Shown piece after piece: positions 47,227 to 58,100 of a DNA stretch of 64,000 nucleotides (its first letter is position 1; each line of letters opens with the position of its first letter). A program made the translations under genes and the position numbers. Origin of the DNA: Drosophila miranda (Eukaryota; Arthropoda; Insecta; Diptera; Drosophilidae); the NCBI RefSeq assembly GCF_003369915.1, contig NC_046677.1, positions 27,918,913-27,982,912 on the forward strand, given 5' to 3'. The notes beneath the pieces were generated by a model. That model was not told the DNA's origin. It worked only from the letters and a program-made list of their open reading frames with translations, and ran no database searches.

Positions 47227-50200
47227 TTACGCTGTAACCAAACGAAAATCAAAACAAAAGTACACAAAACAACACGACAGCCACGTGGATGAAATACCGG
47301 GAAAGAGACAAGAAAAACGTATATATGGTTCAACATTAGTGTTAAATTAGTGCATTTTTGAAATTACATTTGAATTTAGCAAACAATGGTTTGGTATGGT
47401 ACTCGTGTAATGATTGGGAAAAAACACGATGGTAGGGATGTTAAGAACGGCATCACTGGCATTGGCATTGGTAGACACATTTCTTGATTGTTTGGCTACT
47501 CATCCTCTAACATTCCAATTCAATTCTCGACTCGCGATCCTGGTTGATCAATGCTCCATCATCTCCTCCTCCTAAAATGCCACCATCGGTAGGGCCCGTC
47601 GTCAATGCCGCCGGGGCTTCCACAATAAGCTTCGAGTCCATGGCCGCTTCAATTTTAGCACCCATGCACGGCGGCACCGCCGTTCTAAACACATTCAATT
47701 CCATTTCTAATGACAATGGATAGCAGTTTTAGATAAAGCTTCAGACGGACAATGTTTTTCTTGATAGATGTACGAGTTTTGGATATTCGTCGGGAATTGA
47801 ACGCCAGAGACCAATTTTTACATTGTTTTTCTTTTTCTCACCAGTCATGGTGTTGTGCAAACTTGTTACACCTTAATGCCTCGAAATACAAAGTTATGAC
47901 ATTTCATCGTTCTAGCCCTTTGTTGGCTCCCTACACCCTATTTGGTGGTTCTCTTGAGAGAATTACCCTGGTGGATGATCTGGGTGTTATGTTAGACCCC
48001 AAGTTAAAGTTTTCCGAACACATTTCTACCATGGTAAATAAGGCCATGGGCGTGCTTGGGTTTATAAAGAGGTGGTCAAAGGAATTTGACGACCCCTATA
48101 TAACAAAGACTCTCTATACCTCGCTTGTTCGTCCGATCTTAGAATACGGCTCCTGTGTATGGTGCCCTCAGTACAAAGTACACCAGGACCGTATAGAATC
48201 AGTACAGAAAAACTTTTTACTCTTTGCTCTGCGGGGCCTTAACTGGGATGCGGGTGTAAGACTCCCATCTTACTCTAGTAGACTACTATTAGTAAACCTC
48301 CCATCCTTAGTTAACCGTAGAAAAATGCTTGGTGTGATATTTATGCACAACTTGATCAGGGGTGACATAGACAGCCCTGATCTGTTGAGCCGCATAAACT
48401 TCACGATTCCTATTAGACTGACTAGAAATTTTATACCGTTGTTCCTTCCACTTTGTAGATCGAATTATTCCTTGCATGAACCGTTTAGGGTCTTATGCTC
48501 GGATTATAATTCCCTCTACCATATTATGTCCACCACTAATTCTCTTCCTCTTATTAAATTATTAATCCTTACACACCTTTCTATTAATTAGTAACTGTAG
48601 TGGTATTTGTATTTTGATTGCATGCTTAGTTTCTTAGTAAGTTTAGTACTAGTTTTCCTCGAATGTTTTCCTCTAATAGCTATCTTTCTTGCATGTTCGC
48701 GTTTGGTTCGGCTACGCACCGCGCGTCATGCGGCAGCGCCCCTCGGTCGGTTGGGCGGGAGGAGGGCTGTCATTGCAGTCATTGCATGTCAACGTCCAAA
48801 GATAAAAAACTCGAAACTTAGACTCCAAATATCTTGATATGATCTTGACCTGCATAGTTTCGGTTCATCTGATGGATAGTAGGCATAATTAGGAGGGAGG
48901 TTCTCATAAGGCAGCAGTTCAATCCTCAACGCTGTACACCCTTTCTCTCACTACAGGACTCTCGGGGTGGACTCTCTTACCTGCTGCTATTCCGGCTATA
49001 GCCTGCGCAGCAAAATGCTTAACATCGACATCGGAATCCACATTTAGTTTGTCGAGTGTGGGCTTGACTTGGGCATCGATGACGCTGGCCTCCAGGAAGG
49101 GGGAAATCTTCTGCAATGTCTTGGCCACATTGAAGCGTACATTGGCCACGGGATCGGCGGCAAGCAACAGGACTGTGGGCAGCAACAGTTTGGTGGTGAT
49201 ATCCGTGCCGCAAACCTCAGCCAAAACATTCAGGCAGAACAAACAGGTCATTCCTTAAAGGAAAAATATTTAAGATATCTGTAGATTCCCACGCCTTCCC
49301 CCACACTCACTGTGCAAATAGTTCTTGTTGCGTGACATGACCAGGATCATGGGGATGATGGCCTGTTCGGCCCAGGGGGCACCGAACTGCTCCACAAGCT
49401 TCTTCATGTTGAGAGTGGCCGCCTCGCGAATGGCATAGACATGATCGTTCAACCAGCCCATGCAGAGGCCACGCAGCTTCTGATCGAAGAACTCCTGCCC
49501 CAATTGACCGGCCAGGGCGGGCATGTACTCAATGATGGCCAACCGAACGCGCCACTTGGAATCCTCGGCCAGCTCGACAATGGCGGGCAGAAGGGACTGC
49601 GATAGCTGCTGAATGCCGATGACATCGTTGACGCAGTCCAGGTTCGAGATGATATTGAGACGCACTTCGGGGCACTCGTCCTTGAGCTGGATTAGGAAAA
49701 GGGGCAGCAGCTGTTCGACTGTCTGATAGGCGCCCAGCATTGGACTCAAACCCATAATGACCGAGGCCAGAGCCGACTTGACATGTGGATTCGGATCGGA
49801 GACCAAATCGCGGACATACGGTAAGATGGAGCTCAAGATGATTTGAACCTGATTGGCCTTGTCCAGATTGGCGCAAAAGTCCTTGACTTTGGTGGCCACG
49901 GCAGCGCGCACCTCGGCCTCGGCATCCTTAAGCAAGTACTGGAATGCCGAGACCAAATCCACGCGAGTGATTTCCGGTCCCACAGCCTTTTGCAAATCAA
50001 CAAACTTCTCGGCCACCATATAGCGGACGCGCCACGACGAATCGTTGGAACACTGACGCAGTGTGGGAAGAACCAGCTATACAAATGCATTGGAGATAAT
50101 TCAGAAACCATTGCCAACTGATGCCACTAATTCGACTTACGTGCTCGACATCATCCTGGGGCAGCAGCTGGGCAATGCTAACGCAAGCCTCCACAGCCAG

Positions 50201-51300
50201 CAGACGAACAGAGTCCTGAAGGATGGATGGGATGATAATGATCAATTTCTTCTACTATCTATAAATGTGTTGCTGACGCACCTGATCGTCCTGTGCCAGT
50301 TGGACAAAGTTTGGTATCAAGTCAGACTTTAGATATTCCGTCTCCACGACTTTGGCAAATTCGCCCAGCTTGTTGGCCGCTGCACGCCGTACCATTGGGG
50401 TCTCATCCTGGCAGAGCTTACGGAAATTGGCACGCAGCTCCGCCTTCACAGGCTGTGTGACGCGTGGATAGCAGACCGAGAAGAGGCCGCAGGCGGAGGT
50501 GCGGGAGGTGAACCAGTCACCAGAGACGAGACGCTGCAGCGTTGGCACCACATGAATCTCCAGATCCTGGGCACTGTGCTCGGCCGCCACCGTGCGTAGA
50601 GATTCAACAGCCTTGTCCCGCACCACAGTCTCCTCGACAGTCGCCAAACTCTCGAGGGGTGGTATTAAATACATGGCAAATTCGGGACCGCCAACAAGGC
50701 CTATCAGCAGAAGTATTAATAGAACACAAATTGTTGGGTAAATTTGCCATTTGCTTACTTGTAAAGTTTCCCAGTTGGTCGGCCAGTGCCAAAAGAACCT
50801 CATCCTCATCGTATATGGTCTCGGTTAGGAACGGTATCAACTCGGAACGTGTGCGCTCTTCGCCCAAGGCCAAAGCAATGGTCGACAGCTTCTTTATGGA
50901 GTTGAGGCGCAGCTGCGAAAATCACGCGTTGGGTTGGGGGTGAAATAGGGAAATTTCATTTAGTTACTCATTAAAAAAGTACACAAAAATACTCGGTGAA
51001 AATGCGAGCGACACGCACACATACACATGCAAGGGCACAAGGCACGGCATACACCCACACACATTTCTATGCATACAAATGACGCATTTTTTTGCACAAA
51101 CACACACACGGTGAGCAGGACACGGCCATGCCTCTGCCTGTGGCTTTTTATTGGAACGCTTACTTAAGTTTGCGGATTTTGGAGACACGCCATAGTTTTT
51201 GCACACTGTTACTAACCTGCACATCCTCGTTTTTTAGCTCGTCAATTAATACCGCAATGGGATAAAGAGAATCATCGACTGATTTGTCGCTTGCTGCCAT
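47227..51300 (-). CDS. Pp2A-29B: PP2A 65-kDa scaffold subunit A
   Basis: The A subunit is the HEAT-repeat scaffold that brings together the catalytic C and regulatory B subunits of protein phosphatase 2A. Exons in transcription order are 51300-51217, 50912-50759, 50700-50282, 50215-50141, 50076-49311, 49253-48981 and a terminal micro-coding exon 47231-47227. They total 1776 nt and 591 aa, the length of the fly protein. It begins [22 protein letters not shown] and shows the repeated HEAT pattern, for example [41 protein letters not shown] and [14 protein letters not shown]. The last coding exon ends GIAAG|, and the final codon is completed across a 1.75 kb intron as G|CG followed by TAA. The acceptor there has a long pyrimidine tract. 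Reading through the donor instead adds about 20 unrelated residues. The last intron holds a LINE fragment. Confidence 0.95.
47507..47743 (-). other. Exon-like open segment in the last Pp2A-29B intron
   Basis: On the - strand a plausible acceptor (CATTGTCATTAG) is followed by a 237-nt open segment ending in TAG at 47507. Spliced from the Pp2A-29B donor at 48980 it stays in frame and would replace the final alanine by a Glu-starting tail of 78 codons, rich in Gly/Asp, containing [16 protein letters not shown] and ending RIELEC. I do not recognise the peptide. It could be an alternative last exon or chance. Confidence 0.25.
47845..48850 (+). mobile_element. 5'-truncated non-LTR retrotransposon (jockey/LOA-like LINE)
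   Basis: An open + frame ending at 48591 encodes the C-terminal part of a LINE reverse transcriptase. From about 47848 it reads [19 protein letters not shown], then [30 protein letters not shown] and the conserved tail region with RRKMLGVIF and NYSLHEPFR. These are typical of fly jockey-superfamily elements. The endonuclease and the YADD catalytic core are missing, so the copy cannot act on its own. It lies within the last intron of Pp2A-29B, antisense to it. The open frame has no stops over roughly 245 codons, suggesting a fairly recent insertion. The 3' boundary after about 48800 and any target-site duplication could not be fixed. Confidence 0.8.
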
Positions 51301-51507
51301 TTTTTCTACTCACACACACGCACTGAAAATCGGTTTTTCTATTCTGCAAGTAACCAACTTGATTTAGCTGCCTTGCCTCTAACAAAGTGCACTGTACTGG
51401 GTAATAAATTTATTCCGCTAGGTTGTTGAGTTTGTATTCTCAATTTTCCACATATGTTACAAAATATTCTTCGTTTAGAAAATGCGACGACGTTTGCTGC
51501 AAATTTT

Positions 51508-51595
51508 TTCTAGAAGTGTGGCCGTCAGAAATATACGGTCTGACCCTCAGAAATATACCGTCTCATTTTAAAAATATACCGTAAATATACTGATG
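51508..51595 (-). promoter_or_regulatory. Pp2A-29B: Housekeeping promoter of Pp2A-29B (unit B)
   Basis: Motif 6-like GGTATATTT copies and GGGTCAGACCG/GGCCACACTTC-type Motif 1 variants (51513-51522) lie about 210 bases upstream of the Pp2A-29B ATG, in the gap before the CSN8 3' end. ACCCTCAGAAATATACCGTC on the + strand (51543-51562) is also present in units A and C with small changes. Confidence 0.65.
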
Positions 51596-51836
51596 AATTC
51601 GAATTCCTTTATACGTATTCCCCGTTTTTTTATGTTCCGTCGAATATTACTAGCTAGATAGATCTTTCAGCACTGCCCACATAATTTTATCTGATTAATG
51701 AATCAATTTTCTACTTGACTGGCTTATTTTTAATACTTGCTTTTATTGGAAATTGTCTAAAAAAAGGTTTTAGCGAAAAAGGTCAAACAAATAAAACGTA
51801 ACAAAAAATAAATTTAGCAGTGAATTTATTCAAGCT

Positions 51837-52557
51837 TTAATTCTCTAAGAATGTTACAAACTCGGTTAATTTGAGCAACTGATCATCGTTCCTGCCAGTG
51901 GGCGGAGTTTCTTTGGCTTTGGGCAGCCAGATAACCTCATCGCCATCCTGTTCCCGGGTCCAATCTAAGGCCGCGACGGCATTTTTCAGCTCATCCTCAG
52001 TCATCTGAGCCATTTGTAGCAGATTGTTCTGGTAGATGGAAACATAGGCGCTGCCCGTGAGGGTGAAGAGCTCCTCCCGCGCTTTCACTGTACAAATATG
52101 CTTTTAAATTAACGCTTTTAGCTCTCTTGCTTTAACTCCTTACCCAAGAGATCTTCCATTGCTGGCTTGACACACTCGGACCAATCGTATCTGATCTTTT
52201 GAAAGAATTCGGCAAAGTTGTTGTTCTGCAAGGCAAGATTTAGCTGATTTAAATGTAGCAATTCTTTGTCCTCCTTCAGTTTATCTGGTATACGCATCCA
52301 CAATAATTTGGCATTGGCTCTAAAAAGAGATTGAATGTTGCTTATATTTGGCGTTAAACACTCATTTCACATACAGTTTGTTTTGGTAGAGATAAATTGC
52401 CATTAATTGCTGATAGACTTCTGCTCCCAGCTCGACTTGCTGTGGAAATGAATATATAGATAAAGTTACTAGTTTAATCATGTCATTTTTTGCAATTTAC
52501 CTCCAATTCCTCATTTTCTAGCCGGTCTAGCAAATCGTTGTATTTATTTGACTGCAT
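51837..52557 (-). CDS. CSN8: COP9 signalosome subunit 8
   Basis: CSN8 is the smallest PCI-domain subunit of the COP9 signalosome, which removes NEDD8 from cullins. Exons in transcription order are 52557-52501, 52439-52375, 52319-52144 and 52087-51837. They total 549 nt and 182 aa, equal to the fly protein length. The protein starts MQSNKYNDLLDRLENEELE. It carries helical repeats (VELGAEVYQQLMAIYLYQNKL, NLALQNNNFAEFFQKI) and a PCI/winged-helix end (MTEDELKNAVAALDW), finishing LLKLTEFVTFLEN. A candidate AATAAA lies only a few bases past the stop (51825-51830, - strand). The gene is divergent from RpS13, whose ATG is 260 bases away. Confidence 0.93.
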
Positions 52558-52639
52558 TTTTATTATTAATTTCCTCGGATAAGTTATCGCAAATACTAGC
52601 CAGAGCAACTCTGCAAAGCTGTCAAAGTGCCTAAAGTCT

Positions 52640-52797
52640 CCACTTTCCAGGGTGACCGTTTTCGATTAAAAAATATATAATCGACGGTATATTTTTGGTA
52701 TATTTTTTAAAGAGACTGTATGTTTCGGTATATTTCTGAGGGTCGGACGGTATATTTTATCGATAAATCCGCGGTCCCACTGTGTCCCTTTCTTTTC
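52640..52797. promoter_or_regulatory. Bidirectional CSN8/RpS13 promoter (unit C)
   Basis: The 260-base gap between divergent start codons contains three to four GGTATATTT (Motif 6) copies, a perfect DRE TATCGATA at 52758-52765, a Motif 1-like GCGGTCCCACTGTG (52771-52784), and a pyrimidine TCT initiator CCCTTTCTTTTC (52786-52797) typical of ribosomal-protein genes. The RpS13 start is expected near 52788, giving a leader of about 30 bases. A GGTGACCG near 52653 may serve CSN8. Confidence 0.75.
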
Positions 52798-52817
52798 GGA
52801 AAAAAAACTGTATCAAG

Positions 52818-53565
52818 ATGGGTCGTATGCACGCTCCTGGGTAAAATTTATAGTTTCAAATGCAGCTGTGTGAACAAATAGATTTGCAAAATGTGCCTGT
52901 CCACTGGAAGAATCCATTGATTATGTTAAATTTACAGTGCGGGCACCGCTCTTAGCCTAAAATTGTTCACGAAGGCAAGCACATGGTGCAGACGTATTCA
53001 CACACACACACTGACAGCAGCCGCCTGAACTGAACATGAACTAACAAAATTATTTTCTTCGCAGCAAGGGTATTTCCCAATCAGCTCTGCCCTACAGACG
53101 CACAGTGCCATCTTGGCTGAAGCTGAATGCTGAGGATGTCAAGGATCAGATCAAGAAGCTCGGCAAGAAGGGTTTGACCCCATCGAAAATCGGTAATATG
53201 ATTGTGTGTGTGTGTTTGTTGTTTGAGGTTATGTTAACGCCACTTTTGTATTGCTTCCAGGTATCATCTTGCGTGACTCCCATGGAGTTGCCCAGGTGCG
53301 ATTCGTCAATGGAAACAAGATCCTGCGTATCATGAAGTCGGTGGGTCTGAAGCCTGACATTCCCGAGGATCTGTACCACATGATCAAGAAGGCCGTTGCC
53401 ATCCGCAAGCATTTGGAGCGCAACCGTAAGGACAAGGACGGCAAGTTCCGTCTGATTCTGGTCGAGTCCAGAATCCACCGCTTGGCCCGCTACTACAAGA
53501 CAAAGAGCGTTCTGCCACCTAACTGGAAATACGAATCGAGCACCGCCTCTGCCCTGGTTGCCTAA
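52818..53565 (+). CDS. RpS13: Ribosomal protein S13 (uS15)
   Basis: This is a component of the 40S small ribosomal subunit. Exons 52818-52840, 53065-53192 and 53261-53565 total 456 nt and 151 aa, exactly the family length. The protein runs [80 protein letters not shown] and ends [13 protein letters not shown]. The first exon has only 23 coding bases, as in many fly ribosomal protein genes. Introns could host snoRNAs, but none was recognised. The poly(A) signal AATAAA is at 53642-53647. Confidence 0.98.
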
Positions 53566-53649
53566 GTGTCCCCGATTCGCGCGTTAGTTGGTAATTTCTT
53601 TTTCAATTTTGTGGGAGCATACATTTTACCAATGTACAACCAATAAACC

Positions 53650-55171
53650 CAACATAAATAAACTGGAAATCAACTATTTTATAGAATACTAGAAGAAATG
53701 GAGAAGTTTTTGATAAAGCTGTTGGAAATGCTGCCCAAAGGCGGGGGAGTAGAAGCTTTTAAAAGTTTACAGGAAATTGGTGGAATATATTGCATATGCT
53801 ATATACATTTGCACACATTTTAATGTATGTATGCATTTAATAAACATTGATTGCACTTGTTGATTCCTCTCGTATGCAATCGGAATAAGTCGATTCGGTA
53901 TTGTACATTCACCCCCACACAAACACACTCGCAGAAAAGCTTATGTACATGGCGGCGCGCATGCATTAAAAGCGCTGATAGTCGCCAGCTGCTCGTCACT
54001 AGCGGCCCTTTTTTCAGCGCGGACGGTTCTGTTCTTCTGTTTATTTGGTTTTTTATATTTTTGCGTTGCCAACGCCGCACAACGACAGGCCAACGTTGGA
54101 CAGGCCGTGTGTGTGTGCCGTGCCGTTCCGGCTCTACAAAATCTCTTGTTTCCCACGTTCCACGGGAGTAATTCGCCAGTTTTTGTTATTGTTAAATGTA
54201 AACAATATTTGAAACAAATGTACGTACACTGTTTAGCTAGCCTAGCGCATATTCATGCCAATTATTATAATTGTGTTGTGTTTAAAGATGATTTTGCAAT
54301 TTGTGTACGTGAAAAATCCATGTGATTAGATAATTTACAAGCAAGCAAACGCGCAAACCTCATCGAATTGGCCTTTATCTGAAATGAATTTTGGCTTATT
54401 CTGCGATTAAGCGTTTTCGGCGTTATATGCTTTGTACATACATATGCTAATTTTTTCGTTCAGTTACAACGTGGTACGGTACGCTGTACGCACCCACACA
54501 GTTGTACTGAAGAAGAAACGGTAAAGGCATGCCTATTTTCGGTCAAATGAATGAAACAAACGACAGGGGAAAGGAAAGGAAAGGAGAGAGAGAAGCAACA
54601 AGGCGCAATGGCGCCCGCTTGCATGTCAATAACTGTTCCCTTCCAGAAAGTTGTACGGGAAAGTTCCCGGGAAGGAAATTAATTAAATATCATCCTAATG
54701 ACGCATCGTGATGAGGCCCTCGGCGACGACCCCACATACATAAATAAGTAGATATGTACATACATCATAAACAGTCGCCAAGACAACACGAATTCGATTC
54801 GCTCTTCTGATAAGTAAAACAAAAAAGGCTTGTTTGGATAAGACAATTCGCGGCTGTTTTCAAGGGAAAAGGGGCGATGCCGATTACGAATTCATCCACT
54901 CACCAGAATTGGTTTTATATCTATACAATGACTGGTTGCGTGGTTTTCCTTTTAAAAATGCAAGTGTGGCTTATACCGATGCATCTTTTGACCCTGAATA
55001 TTCATATTCGGAGCTTTTTGCAAACAGGGAATCGTTGCACACACCTTATACCTTATGATAACAAGATATCTTATACACACATTACATTATCATCTTAAAA
55101 CCTTGACCTTAGCCTGAAATATATGTATATATTTGTATTTATTTTAGAGTTCCTTTAGCTAGAAATACAAA
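53650..55171 (+). other. Intergenic region and probable leader of ABCC gene 1
   Basis: No coding exon seen in 1.5 kb. A splice-acceptor-like TTATTTTAG at 55147 just before the ABCC start suggests a 5' UTR intron. A GGAAA-type pentamer repeat occurs near 54570-54590. Confidence 0.45.
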
Positions 55172-58100
55172 ATGCAGTCGATTAAGACAGCAGATTTGCC
55201 GGAAAATCCGCGAGAGAGCTCCAATTTTTTATCAGCAGCATGCTTCTGGTAAGTGGAAACATTCCCCGGAATGTTAAGGATCAAATAGTATTAAATCCAT
55301 CCATTTTCTTAGGTATACCATGCCCATATTTATCAAGGGGCGCAAGAACACGTTGGACACCACGGATCTGTATAGAGCCCTAAGGGAGCACAAGTCTGGT
55401 ATGTTAAGTAATATGATGAAATAGTACGCCACACCACATGATGGAATGGTTGGTAATGTTTAACATTTTAAAACATTTTCAAATTCCATTATCAACGATC
55501 CATATCGATTCGAGAACATATCAGTTTTACGGCTTAAGACAATGACATGAGATAGGAAATGGGGAAATTAGATATTCCCACTGTTCACTGTTTTGTTCGT
55601 CAGTTCCTAGATTATAAAATCTTGTCTACTCATGGTAACTGCCTTATAGTTTCGCCTCGTACTGTATGTAATCACGAGAACCAATCATTTGACGGATCGA
55701 TGTACATACATACATACATATGTATGTTCGTTGACCGCGTAAATTGATGTGTGCTCTTTATTTTTTGTTGGTTTTAATTGTTCCGCGAACTGTGCAATTT
55801 TTTTTATTTTTTCAAATTGATAGCCGTCTCTGTCCTGGGGCATTTATTGTTTTCGTAATCCGAATAAATAGAGCCGATCCGTACCGTAGCCCCAATCAAT
55901 TCCGTATCTTTGATTAATTTGCATTACTCTTTGCAGAGACCCTGGGCAACAAATTGTGCGCTTCCTGGGAACGAGAGCAGCTGCAGGGCGCCAAAAGGCG
56001 TCCCAATCTGCTCCGGGCACTGCTACGCGTCTTTGGCTGGTACTTTGGGCTGCTTGGACTGGTGCTTTTCATCCTGGAGCTGGGTCTGCGCACGCTGCAA
56101 CCGCTTTTCCTGCTCAAACTTATATCATACTATTCTCATGGCTCGGATTCGGAGTCGATCGAGGCGGCGTACTACTATGCGGGCGGTGTAATCCTGTGCA
56201 GTGCTTTCAATGTAATCATCATGCATCCGTATATGCTGGGCACCATGCACGTAGGTCAGTAATCAATGGTTTGACTCCTTAAAAATATAACTAATTCCGT
56301 TTTGAATCCCTTTTAGGTTTAAAAATGCGTGTGGGAATGTGCAGCATGATCTATCGAAAGGCCTTGCGGCTGAGTAAAACCGCACTGGGAGACACCACAG
56401 CTGGCCATGTGGTTAATCTGATGTCCAACGATGTGGGACGCCTGGATTTGGCAACCATATTTGTGCATTACTTGTGGGTGGGACCACTGGAGACGGTTTT
56501 TATAACATTTCTCATGTACCAGGAGGTGAGCAGAGAGGGAGAGCGATAATCTTTCGACCTAGCACTTATTCACCTAATTTTTTGTCAGATTGGGATTGCC
56601 GCCGTGTTTGGTGTGGCCTTTATGCTGCTGTTCATCCCGCTGCAGGCGTATCTGGGCAAGAAGACCTCTGTTCTGCGTCTGCGAACCGCACTGCGGACGG
56701 ACGAGCGGGTGCGGATGATGAATGAGATCATATCGGGTATACAGGTGATCAAGATGTATGCCTGGGAGCTGCCCTTCGAGACGATGGTGGCGTATGCCCG
56801 CAAAAAGGAGATCAATGCCATAAGACACGTGTCCTACATACGCGGTATCCTGCTCTCGTTCATCATCTTCTTAACGCGCGTTTCCATATTCCTCAGTCTG
56901 GTGGGATACGTGCTGCTGGGCACATTCCTCACGCCCGAGATTGCCTTCCTGATCACCGCTTACTACAATATCCTGCGCACAACGATGACTGTTTTTTTTC
57001 CTCAAGGCATCTCCCAGATGGCCGAGACTCTGGTCTCCATCAAACGCGTGGAGAAATATATGCTGTCCGAGGAAACGGACGTATCGGACAAGAGTGTGGA
57101 TTGGCCGCTGGACACGCCGGGCAGCAATCAGGCGACTGTTCACGCTGAGACAGAGGAGGACCACGACGAAGTCGAGGATAAGCTTTTACCCTCACCCCTG
57201 CCGATGCCCGTACCTGTGCCGCTGGGCAAGATCAATGAGAATGCCGTTCTATCCGAAGCGGGTATTATCATCAACGGGCTGAAGGCCAAGTGGGATGTCC
57301 ACTCGCCCGACTACACGCTCAATGGCGTAAACCTGCGCGTCCAGCCAGGCACCATGCTGGGCATTGTGGGACGCACTGGCTCTGGCAAATCCAGTCTCAT
57401 ACAGGCGATACTCGGTGAACTGCGTTCCGAGTCGGGGGAGATCAAGGTGAATGGCTCAATGTCATATGCCTCACAGGAGCCGTGGCTCTTCTCCGGCACC
57501 GTGCGACAGAATATACTCTTTGGCCAGCCCATGGACCGGCGTCGCTACACGAAGGTGGTCAAGAAGTGCGCCCTGGAACGTGACTTTGAGCTGCTGCCGT
57601 TCAAAGACAAGACAATTGTGGGTGAACGCGGTGCTTCGCTGTCCGGCGGCCAGAAGGCGAGAATCAGTCTGGCGCGAGCCGTTTATCGAGAGACCTCCAT
57701 ATACCTGCTCGATGATCCCCTCAGCGCCGTCGACACCCATGTGGCCCGCCATCTCTTCGAGCAGTGTATGCGCGGCTATCTGAGAGAGCGCATCGTCATT
57801 TTGGCCACCCATCAGCTGCAGTTCCTGCAGCAAGCCGACCAGATCGTCATAATGGAAAAGGGCCAGGTGAGCGCCGTGGGAACGTACGAGTCGTTGCGCG
57901 ATTCCGGTGTGGACTTTGCCTCAATGCTGAACGAGGAGGCACGCGAAGAACAGACGGAGGAACGCTCTCGCTCTCGGTCGGGCAGTCAGGTCGATCAGCG
58001 ACGCAACAGCGAGATATCTCTTGTATCTGTTACCGATTCCGTGCTAGATGCCGGCGCAGATCAAATGGTCCAGCAGGAGCGGCAGACGGAGGGTCGCATA

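Noticed and set aside
48919-48980. Read-through C-terminus of Pp2A-29B (ending [10 protein letters not shown]) as the main form
   Set aside because: The donor at 48980 plus the acceptor at 47232 restores exactly 591 aa ending in alanine, as recalled for the fly protein.
52841-53064. RpS13 intron 1 as a snoRNA host
   Set aside because: Ribosomal protein introns often host snoRNAs, but no C/D box pair (TGATGA with CTGA) or convincing H/ACA structure could be recognised.
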